64,000 nt of DNA, from the NCBI RefSeq assembly GCF_013410405.1, contig NZ_JACCFK010000002.1:310001-374000 (forward strand), read 5' to 3'. The translations under genes and the position numbers were made by a program. The notes under the pieces were generated by a model. That model ran no database searches, was not told the DNA's origin, and saw only the letters and a list, made by a program, of their open reading frames with translations. The stretch comes from Amycolatopsis endophytica (GTDB taxonomy: Bacteria; Actinomycetota; Actinomycetes; Mycobacteriales; Pseudonocardiaceae). Below, one piece after another: positions 35,406 through 48,037 of this stretch. Numbering within the stretch: position 1 is the first letter of the stretch; each line of letters starts with the position of its first letter.

Positions 35406-36796
35406 GCATGCCACCCCAGGGCGGTCACTGGCCGCAACAGCAGAATCCGCAGTACCCCCAGCAGCCCTACGGGCAACCGCAGGACGGGCAGCAGCCCTAC
35501 GGCCAGCCCCAGTACGGGCAGCAGCCGTGGGAGTACCCGCAGACGCAGCCGCAGGGGTTCCAGCAGCTGCCACCTCAGCCGCCGCGCACGAAGCGTCGTG
35601 GCCTGATCATCGGGCTGGTCGTCGCCCTGGTCGTGGTGCTCGGCGGCGGCGGGACCTGGTTCGCGCTGTCGCAGCGTGACTCGGTGGCTTCCGGCGCGGC
35701 CACCCCGACCGAGGCGGCGCAGAACCTGGCGACCGCACTCGGCGGCAACGACGTGGTCGGCGTGGTCAGCGCGCTCGCACCGGCCGAGGCGAAGCTGCTC
35801 ACCGAGCCGATCGGCCAGACCACCGACGAGCTGAAGCGACTGGGCATCCTGGACTCCGCCGCGGATCCGGAGGCACTGACCGGACTGCAGGTCAAGGCCG
35901 AGAACCTGGTGTTCGACGAGGCCGCGGCCGAGCAGGTCAACGACCACCTCACGATCACCAAGCTCACCGGCGGCACCCTCACCGTCACCGCCGACCCGTC
36001 GAAACTGCCGCTGGCGCAGAAGCTGCGCGACCTGATGCCCTCCGGCCAGGGCCCGCAGACCGAGACGATCGACATCGCCGAGGAGGTGCGGGACCAGGGT
36101 GAGCCGATCCGCATCGCGACGGTGCAGGTCGACGGCGAGTGGTATCCGAGCCTGCTCTACACGATCGCCGACTACGCGCTGCGGGACGAGAACGAGCCCT
36201 GGCCCACCACGTCGATCCCGGCGCGCGGCGCGAACAGCTCCACCGACGCGGTCAAGCAGCTCGTGCAGGCCGCGCTCGACGAGGATCTGACCCGGGTCAT
36301 CGAGCTGTTGCCGCCGGACGAGATGGCCGTCCTGCACGACGCGGGCCCGGCGCTGGTGGCGGCCGCGGACGAGGACAGCGAACCCAGTGGGGCGAAGCTG
36401 CTCGACCTGCGTGCCGACACCTCGGCGGTGCCCGGCGGCACCCGTAACACGATCACCTACGTCGAGTTCGAGGATCCCTCCGGCGAGAAGTACACGGTCA
36501 CCAAGGACGGCGACTGCTACGAGGCCACCGGCGAGGGGCAGACCCGGCGGCTGTGCGGCGACTTCGTCGTGGAGAGCCTGGAGGACGAGGTCGGCTCTGG
36601 CGCGCCCGAGGAGGTCGTGCGCGTGCTGGAGAACCTCTCCCGCGGCGTGCTCGAGCAGGGGCTGGGCGTCATCACGACCGAGTCTGGTGGCCTGCACTAC
36701 GTCAGCCCGCTGCGTACGTTCAACGAGCTGGGCCTGACCGTCCTGCGCAGCCTGAACCCCGAGGACATCACCACGCTGCTGCGCTTCGCCGAGTAG
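35402..36796 (+). CDS. Gln/Pro-rich single-pass envelope protein, unknown
   Basis: 464 residues from GTG 35402. The first 60 are a low-complexity QPYGQPQDGQQPYGQPQ-type tail facing the cytoplasm, then one helix at about 67-90 (GLIIGLVVALVVVLGGGGTW), then a large outside domain made of two similar halves, each beginning with a TEAAQNLATAL or TDAVKQLVQAAL helix and following DVVGVVSAL/TRVIELLPPDEM. It is likely a surface-exposed receptor or scaffold. I know no firm family; such proteins are sometimes mislabelled FliL. Just upstream of acn. Confidence 0.65.
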   Translation: MSMPPQGGHWPQQQNPQYPQQPYGQPQDGQQPYGQPQYGQQPWEYPQTQPQGFQQLPPQPPRTKRRGLIIGLVVALVVVLGGGGTWFALSQRDSVASGAATPTEAAQNLATALGGNDVVGVVSALAPAEAKLLTEPIGQTTDELKRLGILDSAADPEALTGLQVKAENLVFDEAAAEQVNDHLTITKLTGGTLTVTADPSKLPLAQKLRDLMPSGQGPQTETIDIAEEVRDQGEPIRIATVQVDGEWYPSLLYTIADYALRDENEPWPTTSIPARGANSSTDAVKQLVQAALDEDLTRVIELLPPDEMAVLHDAGPALVAAADEDSEPSGAKLLDLRADTSAVPGGTRNTITYVEFEDPSGEKYTVTKDGDCYEATGEGQTRRLCGDFVVESLEDEVGSGAPEEVVRVLENLSRGVLEQGLGVITTESGGLHYVSPLRTFNELGLTVLRSLNPEDITTLLRFAE

Positions 36797-36893
36797 CGCA
36801 CCGGCCGGTGCCGGCGCCCGCGACCCCGGCCGGTCGCGGGCGCTGTTCGTCACGCGGCAGGACCCACGTCACACCTGCCCTCGGCGGGTCCCG

Positions 36894-36922
36894 TTGAAGT
36901 CAAAAAAGGACAAGCGTACTGT
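36894..36922 (+). promoter_or_regulatory. acn promoter
   Basis: TTGAAG (36894-36899), 17-base spacer, TACTGT (36917-36922), about 118 bases before the acn start. The spacer includes an A6 run, rare in this DNA. The AcnR-type operator covers the -10. GTCAAA (36899-36904) and TTTGAC (36922-36927) are further arms of a larger dyad. Confidence 0.6.
36906..36921. promoter_or_regulatory. AcnR-type operator in the acn promoter
   Basis: AAGGACAAGCGTACTG fits the corynebacterial AcnR consensus CAGNACnnncGTACTG (as I recall it from C. glutamicum work) at 11 of 12 fixed positions. It overlaps the -10 box, so binding would block acn. A related site lies before the AcnR-like gene at 49403. Confidence 0.65.
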
Positions 36923-37040
36923 TTGACGTGCGAGAGCCTGCGCTCATCCCCGCGTCTGCGGACGCGAACCGCGTGCGCCAGACTCGCGATGGACAACCCG
37001 AACCGAACTGACGGCGACGACCCTGCCCAGGGAGTTAGAC

Positions 37041-39854
<2,814 letters not shown>

Positions 39855-39921
39855 GGCGTTTCTTGTTCACGGCGAGCGCCGCGAGCCCCAGTGGTTCGCG
39901 GCGCTTTCCCGTCCCCACCCC

Positions 39922-39957
39922 GGAACGCAGAACTCACGGCCGGGAACGGGGAACTCA
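39922..39957. repeat. tandem GGAACG..GAACTCA motif pair
   Basis: GGAACGCAGAACTCA (39922-39936) recurs as GGAACGGGGAACTCA (39943-39957), a 21-base step. It lies in the 351-base acn-phospholipase gap (39855-40205), which otherwise holds only the repeats at 40119-40190. Confidence 0.5.
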
Positions 39958-40118
39958 GCACGCCGAACCCCACGCTCGCCGACCGCCACCCGGCAACGAA
40001 ACGCGGCCCACCACCCGAACCACCCCTCTCCCGCAACCCGATCCCCAGCTACCGAACACTGAAAGATCGGGTTCGGGAGGGGACAAACCGCCGGGCGCGC
40101 CAGCGCCCACGGCCCGAG

Positions 40119-40190
40119 GCGTAGCGAAGCGAAGCCCGGCGCCGTAGATACGCGCGTAGCGCAAACCCGCGCCGTATAGATCGTTATACG
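40119..40190. repeat. two diverged 35-bp units including dispersed element copy 2
   Basis: Two units, each beginning GCGTAGCG and containing GCGCCGTA (40119-40153 and 40154-40190). The second ends with the palindromic element at 40168-40190, which matches 1631-1653 at 22 of 23 bases. It lies 16 bases after the stop of the minus-strand phospholipase gene. Confidence 0.6.
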
Positions 40191-40205
40191 CCGCGTCTCC
40201 GCGGT

Positions 40206-41830
40206 TCAGTGCTCCTTCACGACCGCACCCGTCCCCGGATCCAGCGTCACCGCCTTCGCCTTCGGGCCACGAAACTCGAACATGCCCTGCAGCGACCCGG
40301 CCCGAACGTCGTAAGACCCGCCGCCGATACGACCCGCGGACCAGTTGTCCTCGATGAACTTGAGGACCGAGGTCTGGTCGGTGCGGGTGTGGTCGACGTA
40401 GTTCTCCTTGGCATACGGCGAGATCACCAGCAGCGGCAGGCGCGGGCCGTACCCGCAGCGGTCGGCGCCGCCGAGCGTGTTGCGGGCGCCGGTGCAGACC
40501 GGCGAGTCCTGCGCGGCGTCGGACGAGCCGTTGACCACCGCGCTCACGTGGTCGTACCAGCCGTCGGAGTCGTCGTAGGCGAGCACGATCGCCGTGGACG
40601 ACCACTCCTTCGACTGCTGGATCTTGGTGATCTCCTCGACCACGAACCGCTGTTCGTCGAGCGGATCGGAGTTGGCCGCGTGCGCGTCCTGGTAGGCAGG
40701 GGCTTTCAGGAAGCTCACGGCGGGCATGCTCCCGGCCCGCAGCGCGGTGTCGAAGTCGGTGATGTCGTACTGGTGGTTGGCCTGGTCGGTCTGCCCGATC
40801 GCGGCGGGCGAGCTGGGCGGCAGGTGCTTCTCGTTGGCCGTGGACTCGTAGTACTGGAACGGCTCGTGGTGCGGGCTGTAGTCGGTGACGGTGACGCCGC
40901 CGATGTTCTGGTGCGTCTGCCCGCAGACCGCGTACCCGTTCTCCTCGCCGGTGGGCCGGAAGCCGCCCTGGAACCAGCCCCACGTGACGCCGCGCGCGTT
41001 GAGCAGGTCGCCGATGTTGGTGCCCTGCGCCTTCGCCAGGTTGGAGGTCGCGGTGTGGTTGTTGTCCGAGCAGTCGTCGAAGGCGGGATCGGGGTCGGCG
41101 ATCACGGTGCCCCGGCCCGCGGAGTCGGGCGACACCGCGACGGAAGTGTCGGTGACCGGTTCGTGCGTCACCGAGGTGACCGGTTGCACGCCGCGGGTCT
41201 GGCCGGAGATCAGGTTGATCGCGCCGGGAGTGGAGGGGCCGAACGTGGTGTTGAACGAGTTGTCGCTCATCGCGTAGTGCTGGGCGTAGTTCCACATCGC
41301 GGTGACCGTGTTGCCGTCGTAGTAGTCCATCACCAGCCCGGCTCACCGAACAGGATCGGCTGCCCGGTGCAGGTGTCCTTGCCGGTGTACTCGACGAACT
41401 TGTCCATCTTCCCGTTGTCGAAGGCTTTCTGCTCGGCGCCGTAGCCGTGGTTCTGGTCGCAGGTCAGCGCTTCGTCGTGGGTGAGCCGGTTCGGGTCGTA
41501 GGCGTTGGGGTTGTCGGTCAGCAACTGCTGCGACAGGCCGTTGACGCGTGGCGTGTTCCGCGCGGCCTCGAAGTGCGTGCCGTCGGTGTTGGCGGCCCGC
41601 GGGTAGGTGCCGAAGTAGTGATCGAACGAGATGTTCTCGCCGAAGATCACGACGACGTGCTTGATGGGTGTCGCGGTGTGCATCGCGCCTGCCGGCTTGA
41701 GATGCAGCGGTTGCGCCTGCGCGCCGCCGACCGCGGTGCTGACGGCGATCGCCACGCCCGCCGCGGTCACCAGCGCGCCCGCGCCGAGCAGCAGCGGTGC
41801 GCGCCGCCGCCGGACGAAACTCGTGTCCAC
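40206..41830 (-). pseudogene. phospholipase C/acid-phosphatase-type phosphoesterase, frameshifted
   Basis: Two frames make one protein. Part 1 (41830 to 41330, 166 residues) has an export signal and the phosphoesterase start IKHVVVIFGENISFDHYFGT, then stops after LFGEPGW. Part 2 (from about 41340 to 40206) continues LVMDYYDGNTVTAMWNYAQ in the next frame and runs through FGPSTPGAINLISGQT and AYDDSDGWYDHV to KEH. One base is missing near 41338-41344, so part 2 could only be made by the TGATG restart. The intact family (about 540 residues) is secreted and hydrolyses phospholipid or phosphomonoesters. Next to efeB. Confidence 0.75.
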
Positions 41831-41857
41831 TGTGTCCTCCCGTGTGGTGGAAACGGA

Positions 41858-43054
41858 TCAGGCCAGCAGGGCCCGTCCGAAGTGGTCGTCCGGCCCGGTG
41901 ATCCCGGGCAGGGCGAAGAAGTAGCCGCCGCCGAACGGCGAGATGTAGTCGACCAGCGGTTCGTCGATCAGCCGGGTCTGCACGGCCTCGAACTGGCGCA
42001 GCGGGTCCTGCTGGTAACAGGTGAAGACCAGTCCCATGTCCAGGTTGCCGTTGCCGTCGATGCCGCGGTCGTAGTTGTAGGCGCGGCGCAGGATCCGGCT
42101 GCCGGCGGTGGCGGCCGTGCGCGGGTTCGCCAGCCGGATGTGGCTGGTCAGCGGGATGGCGGCGCCCGCGGGATCGAGCGCGTAACCGGGTTCGTCGTCC
42201 TCGTGGGACCCGTCCAGTGGCGCGCCGGAGTCGCGGCGGCGGCCGAACATGTTCTCCTGCTCGCTGAGCGACACGCGGTCCCAGAACTCGACGAGCATCC
42301 GGATCAGCCTGATCACCTGGTAGCTGCCGCCCGCGGTCCACGATGGCTCCCCCGCACCGGCCCAGACGAGGTCGGCCATCTCGGTGGCATCGCGCGCGTC
42401 GGGGTTGGCGGTGCCGTCCTTGAAGCCCATCAGGTTGCGGGGGGTGCCTGCCGGGCGCGGCGGTGAGGTGAAGCCGGAGATCCGCCAGCGCGGCTGCATC
42501 CCGCCGCGGGTGGCGCGGGCGAGATCCCGCAGCCCGTGCAGGACGGTGTCGGCGTCGTCCGCGGTCAGGACCACGCTCAGGTCGCCGTGGCACTGCGCCG
42601 GGTCGAGGTCGTCGTTGGGGAACATCCGCATCGGCGTGAGGTGCGCGGGTTTTCGGTCGGCGAGGCCGTAGCGGTCGTCGAACAGCGACGCGCCGACGCC
42701 GACCGTGACGGTGAGCCGTCCGGCCGGGACGACGGGCCCGAGCACGCCGGAGTCCGACGGCGGGCCGGTGATGCCCACGGTGTCCGGGGTGCCGCCCGCG
42801 GTCAGGAACCGCGCCCGGTCGGTGATCGCCTGGAACAACCCGGCCAGCTCGGCGCGGGTTTCGGCGATGACGTCGAAGGAGACGACGAGCGCCTGCCGCG
42901 CGACGGGGAGCAGGACACCGGCCTGGTGCTCACCGTGGAACGGGACCGGTGCGTCGTCGTCGGCCGCGCTGCTCGCGGTGAACCCCGCGGTGGCCGCGGC
43001 GGCCCCGGCTCCGGCGATCGCGCCGCGGAGGAAGGAGCGGCGGCCGACGGTCAC
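41858..43054 (-). CDS. efeB: Dyp-type haem peroxidase EfeB
   Basis: 398 residues with a Tat signal ([20 protein letters not shown]) and a two-domain Dyp fold. Diagnostic: [12 protein letters not shown] near 220 with the catalytic Asp, SHIRLANPR near 325 with the proximal haem His, and a C-terminal [11 protein letters not shown]. It is exported folded with haem. In the Efe system it oxidises Fe(II) or recovers iron from haem. GTG 43054 overlaps the efeO stop by GTGA. Confidence 0.92.
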   Translation of the reverse strand: MTVGRRSFLRGAIAGAGAAAATAGFTASSAADDDAPVPFHGEHQAGVLLPVARQALVVSFDVIAETRAELAGLFQAITDRARFLTAGGTPDTVGITGPPSDSGVLGPVVPAGRLTVTVGVGASLFDDRYGLADRKPAHLTPMRMFPNDDLDPAQCHGDLSVVLTADDADTVLHGLRDLARATRGGMQPRWRISGFTSPPRPAGTPRNLMGFKDGTANPDARDATEMADLVWAGAGEPSWTAGGSYQVIRLIRMLVEFWDRVSLSEQENMFGRRRDSGAPLDGSHEDDEPGYALDPAGAAIPLTSHIRLANPRTAATAGSRILRRAYNYDRGIDGNGNLDMGLVFTCYQQDPLRQFEAVQTRLIDEPLVDYISPFGGGYFFALPGITGPDDHFGRALLA

Positions 43055-44208
43055 GAGGTCCTCCGCGGTGCGGTGATGGCCGCGATCGGGGCGAGCCGCT
43101 CGGTCAGCTCGGCGACGGCGCCGTTGACCCGTTCCCGCTGCGCGGTGCTCAGCTGCGCCACCGGGATCCAGGAGCCGTCCGGACGCCGCGCGGTCCGCAG
43201 CACGGCGCGGGTGCGGGCGATCTGGTTGTCCACATCGGGCAGCGCGGGCATCCTCGTGGTCAACAGCGGGCGGAGGACGTCCACAACCGCGACAGTGCCG
43301 TCAAGATTGGCCAGCGTGGTCGCCAGACCGGTGCCGCTGCCGTAGTCGTCGTGGCCGGTCAGTTCGGACTGCAGGGCGTTCTCCATGATTTCGTGGGCGC
43401 GCAGGCCCAGGTCGAGCTGGTCGATCTGGGCGTCGGGAAAGGACTCGCGCAGCTCCTGGACGGCGTCGTCGAGTTGCTGGGCCTCGGCGGCGAGGGCGGC
43501 GGTGGGAGCGCCGTGCCAGAGGTCGTGTTCGAGGCGGTGGAAGCCGGTGAAGTCCACGTCGGCGGTGCCGCCGGGCAGGCCGTCCGCGGTGCCGTCGATG
43601 GCGGAGTCGGCGTCGCCGAACGCGCCGTAGGCCGCGCCGAGGCGTTCGTAGGTGAGGTGGGCGGTCAGCCACGCGGCGCGGGTGGAGTCGAGGTTTCCGG
43701 TCCTGGCGGCGGAGGCGAGCGCGCCGGTCTGGGTGACCAGCGTGTCGAGACCGGTGATCGTGACGTCTTGGTACGCCTTCGCTGGGGCGATGAGGTCGGC
43801 GTAGGTGACCGGGACGACGGCCGGTGCCTCGCGCACGGTGCCGCCGGTGACGTGGACGGTCGCGCCGGTGACCGCGTCGGCGTCGTCGGGCAGGCAGCGC
43901 AGCGCGTAGTCGCCGGCGTCGAGGGTGACGTCGAGCGCGCGGGTCGCGTTCGCACCGAGACCTTCGACCTCACCGAACACCGCACCGGTGGCCGGGTCGA
44001 CGACCTCGGCCTCGGCGGTGACCGCGCCGGTGTTGTGCAGTACCAGGGTCTGCGGCCCCGCCTGCGGCCGGTCCCATCCGAGCCCGCAGGCGGACGCGGA
44101 CACCTCGATGACGGTGTCCGATGTGGACGTCGGTTTCCCCCAGAGCCGCCAGCCCACGCCACCCAGCACCACCACGGCGACCACCCCCGCCACAACCCAG
44201 CGCGACAC
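43051..44208 (-). CDS. efeO: EfeO iron-binding lipoprotein/membrane-anchored protein
   Basis: 385 residues from GTG 44208: an N-terminal membrane anchor ([17 protein letters not shown]), a cupredoxin-like EfeO N-domain (about 35-135, with [13 protein letters not shown]) and the imelysin/M75 domain (about 150-385) bearing the iron-site motif FHRLEHDLW. It presents iron to the transporter. No efeU permease lies upstream (the next gene is a nitroreductase), so the classic EfeUOB set is incomplete here. Confidence 0.88.
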   Translation of the reverse strand: MSRWVVAGVVAVVVLGGVGWRLWGKPTSTSDTVIEVSASACGLGWDRPQAGPQTLVLHNTGAVTAEAEVVDPATGAVFGEVEGLGANATRALDVTLDAGDYALRCLPDDADAVTGATVHVTGGTVREAPAVVPVTYADLIAPAKAYQDVTITGLDTLVTQTGALASAARTGNLDSTRAAWLTAHLTYERLGAAYGAFGDADSAIDGTADGLPGGTADVDFTGFHRLEHDLWHGAPTAALAAEAQQLDDAVQELRESFPDAQIDQLDLGLRAHEIMENALQSELTGHDDYGSGTGLATTLANLDGTVAVVDVLRPLLTTRMPALPDVDNQIARTRAVLRTARRPDGSWIPVAQLSTAQRERVNGAVAELTERLAPIAAITAPRRTS

Positions 44209-44384
44209 TCGGCCCCCTGCTCGAACGGATCTTTGCCGAGCGGAGCCTAAGCAGCCGGGCGCGCGGAGCCGGTCCGTTTTGCCCCGTCGCGCAAAGCGTT
44301 CACCCACTGTTCGGGCAACGTTTCGCCCAGAAGCACGAAAATCGGATATAGGGAGCCTTCGCGCCGGGACCCGGCGAACGGGAG

Positions 44385-44855
44385 CTACCGGCGGGCGAGC
44401 AGGAAGATCGGCAGCTCGCGGCCCGCCGCGAGGCGTTCCATCTCGTAACCGGGCCAGAAGTCCAGCAGCCGCCGCCACAGCTGGTCGTAGTCCTCACCCT
44501 TGACCTGCTTCGCCGTGACCGGCACTTCGCGGCCGCGGATGGCCACGCACGCCTCGGGATGATCACGCAGGTTGTAGGTCCAGCCGGGATCGCGCGGACG
44601 GCCCCAGTTGGAGCCGACCAGCACGAACCCGTCCTCGTGCGGGAAGTACAGCAGGTTCGTGCTGCGCGGCAGCCCGCTCTTGCGGCCGACCGTGGTCAGC
44701 CGCAGCGACGGCAGGCCCGCGATCCCCACCAGGCTCACCCGCCCGCCGAACGCACGGTGCAACCGCTTGTCGGACCAGATGATGACCTTGGCCAGCCGCA
44801 TCAGCCACGGACGGGTGCCGAGTCTGCGGGCCAGGAGCGGGAGCGGGTTCTTCAC
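44385..44855 (-). CDS. F420-dependent nitroreductase/quinone reductase (DDN family)
   Basis: 156 residues of the split-barrel deazaflavin-dependent nitroreductase family: RLTTVGRKSGLPRSTNLLYF, GFVLVGSNWGRPRDPGWTYNLR and HPEACVAIRGREVPV (cut here) are family motifs around the F420 site. It reduces quinones or nitro compounds using F420H2. GTG 44855 has AGGGGG upstream; the longer start is Lys/Arg-rich. 82 bases after egtD. Confidence 0.85.
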   Translation of the reverse strand: MKNPLPLLARRLGTRPWLMRLAKVIIWSDKRLHRAFGGRVSLVGIAGLPSLRLTTVGRKSGLPRSTNLLYFPHEDGFVLVGSNWGRPRDPGWTYNLRDHPEACVAIRGREVPVTAKQVKGEDYDQLWRRLLDFWPGYEMERLAAGRELPIFLLARR

Positions 44856-44937
44856 GCCCCCTATTGGACCACTGGCCCGCTTCCGCCCCTTCCTCACCTG
44901 AACGCGATGCCGCTCACCCGCGTCGGGCGAACCGGCG

Positions 44938-45912
44938 TCAGCTCACGGCGCGGGCCAGTGACACTCCGAACCGGGCCGCCGCGTCGGCCCACCAGTGCTC
45001 CACCGCCAGCCCGGCCTCTGCCAGTTCCGCCACGACGCCCTCGCGGCGGAACTTCGCCGAGATCTCGGTCCGGATGTACTCCCCGGCCTCGAAGGACACC
45101 TCCAGGCCCGCGCCCGGAATCGCCACCCGCACCGCCTCCGGGGTGCGCAGCCGCATCTCGATCCACTCGTGCTCGGCGTCCCAGTGGGCCACGTGCTCCC
45201 ACGCGCCGGGGTCGAAGTCCGCGCCGAGCACGTCGTTGACCACCCGCAGCACGTTGCGGTTGAACGCGGCCGTCACGCCGGCCGCGTCGTCGTAGGCGCG
45301 CACCAGCGTGCCGGCGTCCTTGACCAGGTCGGTGCCGAGCAGGAACCACTCGCCCTCGGCCAGCACGTCCCGCACCGCGTGCAGGAACTTGGCGCGGTCG
45401 GCGGGCAGGAAGTTGCCGATCGTGCCACCGAGGAACACCACCAGCCGCGGCGGCTCGCCCGGCAGCAGGTCCAGGTGCTCGGTGAAGTCGCCGACCACAC
45501 CCCGCACGTCCAGCCCGGGATACCCGGCCTGGATCGCCCCGACCGCCTCCGCCAGCGCCGACTCCGACACGTCCAGCGGCACGAACGTGCGCAGGCTGCC
45601 GTGCTCGCGCAGCCCGTCGAGCAGCAGGCGCGTCTTCTCGCTCGACCCCGAGCCGAGCTCGACCAGCGTGTGGGCGCCGGTGATCCGCGCGATCTCGCCC
45701 GCCTCCCGCGCCAGCACCTCCCGCTCGGAGCGGGTCGGGTAGTACTCGGGCAGCGCGGTGATGTCCTCGAACAGCCTGCTGCCCGCCGCGTCGTAGAACC
45801 ACTTGGACGGCAGCCACTTCCGCCGCGCCGACAGTCCCTCCCGCACGTCCGTGCGCAGCGCTTCGGCGATCTCGGCCTCGCCGCGGTGGATGTCCAGCTC
45901 GGACTCGGTCAT
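44938..45912 (-). CDS. egtD: histidine N-alpha-methyltransferase EgtD
   Basis: 324 residues. EgtD trimethylates histidine to hercynine with three SAM, the first step of ergothioneine synthesis. Motif I is LVELGSGSSEKTRLLLD. WFYDAAGSRLFEDITALPEYYPTR (in part) and FLGGTIGNF are family hallmarks. Its ATG overlaps the egtC stop. Last of egtA-B-C-D. Confidence 0.95.
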   Translation of the reverse strand: MTESELDIHRGEAEIAEALRTDVREGLSARRKWLPSKWFYDAAGSRLFEDITALPEYYPTRSEREVLAREAGEIARITGAHTLVELGSGSSEKTRLLLDGLREHGSLRTFVPLDVSESALAEAVGAIQAGYPGLDVRGVVGDFTEHLDLLPGEPPRLVVFLGGTIGNFLPADRAKFLHAVRDVLAEGEWFLLGTDLVKDAGTLVRAYDDAAGVTAAFNRNVLRVVNDVLGADFDPGAWEHVAHWDAEHEWIEMRLRTPEAVRVAIPGAGLEVSFEAGEYIRTEISAKFRREGVVAELAEAGLAVEHWWADAAARFGVSLARAVS

Positions 45913-46670
45913 GACGGGACACTCCGATCAGTGGTGAGAGGAAGGAGTTCGACGGCGCCGTGCCGGGCCACGACGAGGTGCCGCTGCGGCACCTCCGACC
46001 AGCCCGGCGCATCGTCCAGGGGTTCGGACGCGAAGAGCACGGCCTCGCCCTCGACCCGCACCGACAGAGCGTGGGTCCAGGCGGTGCCGACGAGGACGGT
46101 GCCGTCGGTGAGCAGGAAGTTCAGCCGCGACCCCGGCGCCGCCCGCTCGACCTGGCCGACCAGGTCGGCGACGGCACCGGCCGGGTCCTCGCCCGCGTCG
46201 AGCCGCTCACGCAGCAACGCCCACAGCACGGCCGAGTCGGTCGGCGCCTGCAGGGTCATCAGATCGGTGACCGGCAGCTTGCCCGCGAGCGCGGCCAGGC
46301 TGTCCGGCCAGCCGCGTACCAGGCCGTTGTGGCTGAACAACCACCGGCCACCGGTGAAGGGCGCGCACGCGCCCTCCCCCGACGGCATCCCGGTGGTGCC
46401 GTTGCGCACCGCGGCGACGAACGCTCCACTGCGGACCGACCGCGCCAGCCGCGGCAGGTCGTGGTCACTCCACAGCGGAACGGGCCGCCGGTAGCGCACC
46501 GGCTCCGGCCCGTCGCCGTACCAGCCGAGGCCGAACCCGTCGGCGTTCACCGCGCCGCCGCCGCGCATGTCCCGCGGCGCGTAGGTCTGGCGCAGCAGCG
46601 AATGCGGCGCGTCGAACACCGCTTCCGCCGGTGAGCAGGGCGGGCCCAGGTAACCCAGATGGCGGCACAT
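45909..46670 (-). CDS. egtC: gamma-glutamyl hercynylcysteine S-oxide hydrolase EgtC
   Basis: 253 residues beginning MCRHLGYLGPP: Cys2 is the N-terminal nucleophile of class II glutamine amidotransferases. NADGFGLGWYG, RNGTTGMPSGEGACAPF (in part) and FSHNGLVRGWP complete the site. EgtC removes glutamate from the EgtB product. It begins 2 bases after egtB. Confidence 0.93.
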   Translation of the reverse strand: MCRHLGYLGPPCSPAEAVFDAPHSLLRQTYAPRDMRGGGAVNADGFGLGWYGDGPEPVRYRRPVPLWSDHDLPRLARSVRSGAFVAAVRNGTTGMPSGEGACAPFTGGRWLFSHNGLVRGWPDSLAALAGKLPVTDLMTLQAPTDSAVLWALLRERLDAGEDPAGAVADLVGQVERAAPGSRLNFLLTDGTVLVGTAWTHALSVRVEGEAVLFASEPLDDAPGWSEVPQRHLVVARHGAVELLPLTTDRSVPS

Positions 46671-46672
46671 CC

Positions 46673-48037
46673 TCAGGCCCGCTCGCCTGGCGAGGCGTCC
46701 CGCGCGCACCGGAAGCCGGAGAAGATCTGCCTGCGGATCGGGTAGTCCCAGTTGCGGAAGGTGCCGCGTACGGCCGCCGCGTCGGTGCCGAACGAGCCGC
46801 CGCGCAGCACCTTGTACTCCGGTCCGAAGAAGACCTCCGAGTACTCGCGGTAGGGGAAGGCGCGGAAACCCGGGTACCCGGCGAAGTCCGTGCTCGTCCA
46901 CTCCCACACGTCGCCGATGAGCTGGTGCGCGCCGACGGCCGAAGCGCCCTTCGGGTAGGCGCCCGCCGCAGCGGGCGAGAGGTGCCGCTGCCCCAGGTTC
47001 GCGTGCTCCGGCGTCGGCTCCTCGTTGCCCCACGGATAGCGCCGCGACTCCCCCGTCGCCGGGTCGAACCGGGCCGCTTTCTCCCACTCCGCCTCGGTCG
47101 GCAGCCGCTTGCCCGCCCACTTCGCGTACGCCTCGGCCTCGAAGTAGGACACGTGCACGACCGGCTGACCGGCGGGAACCGGTTCGTGCACCCCGAACCG
47201 CACCCGCCACCAGCCCTCCGGTTCGCGGCGCCAGAACCGCGGCGCCGTGATGTCGTGTTCGCGCAGGTAATCCCAGCCCGCTTCGCTCCAGAACTCCCGC
47301 CGCGCATAGCCGCCCGCGTCCAGGAACTCCACGTACGCGCCGTTGGTCACCGGCAGCGTGTCCAGGAAGAAGGCGTCCACCTCGACCGCGTGCGCGGGAC
47401 GCTCGTTGTCCAGCGCCCACGGTTCCAGCGACGTGCCCATGACGAACGCGCCCGCCGGGACGAACACCTCGTCCGGCAGCGGTCCGCTCCGGCGCGGTGG
47501 CGGTTGCGGCGCGTGCAGCACCGGATCGCCCCTGCGGAGCTGGTGCGTGGCCAGCATGGTCTCGTCGTGCTGCTGCTCGTGCTGGGTGATCATGCCGAAG
47601 GCGAACCCGGCCTCGGTGAGCGGCCGCCCCGCCATCGGCGCGTGGTCGAGCACGTCGAACGCCTTGGCCCGCACCTCGGCGACGTAGGCCCGTGCCTGCG
47701 CCGGACCCAGCAGCGGCAGCGACGGCCTGCTGGCCCGCGAGTGCTGGAAGGCGTCGTAGAGATCGTCGATGTCGGGCCGCAGCGGCTCCCGGCCGCCCAC
47801 GTCCCGCACCAGCCACAGCTCCTCCTGGCTGCCGATGTGCGCGAGGTCCCAGACCAGCGGCGACATCAGCTTCGAGTGCTGGCGCACCAGGTCGCCGTCG
47901 TCGACGGCATCGGTCAGCGCCGTGCTGCGCGCCCGCGCCCGCTCCAGCGCTTCGGCCGCCCGGGCGCGCAGGCCCTCGACGGGCAGGTCACGCACCGGGT
48001 TCGGCGCCTCGGTGAGCGCCGGTGACACGTCGGTCAT
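46673..48037 (-). CDS. egtB: hercynine oxygenase/sulfoxide synthase EgtB
   Basis: 454 residues: DinB-like helical domain (1-170) with iron ligands His in DLAHIGSQEELW and HEQQHDE (HxxxHxE), and a C-terminal FGE-sulfatase domain with VSYFEAEAYAKWAGKRLPTE and GDVWEWTSTDF. Non-haem iron EgtB joins gamma-Glu-Cys to hercynine with O2. ATGA overlap with egtA. Confidence 0.95.
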   Translation of the reverse strand: MTDVSPALTEAPNPVRDLPVEGLRARAAEALERARARSTALTDAVDDGDLVRQHSKLMSPLVWDLAHIGSQEELWLVRDVGGREPLRPDIDDLYDAFQHSRASRPSLPLLGPAQARAYVAEVRAKAFDVLDHAPMAGRPLTEAGFAFGMITQHEQQHDETMLATHQLRRGDPVLHAPQPPPRRSGPLPDEVFVPAGAFVMGTSLEPWALDNERPAHAVEVDAFFLDTLPVTNGAYVEFLDAGGYARREFWSEAGWDYLREHDITAPRFWRREPEGWWRVRFGVHEPVPAGQPVVHVSYFEAEAYAKWAGKRLPTEAEWEKAARFDPATGESRRYPWGNEEPTPEHANLGQRHLSPAAAGAYPKGASAVGAHQLIGDVWEWTSTDFAGYPGFRAFPYREYSEVFFGPEYKVLRGGSFGTDAAAVRGTFRNWDYPIRRQIFSGFRCARDASPGERA

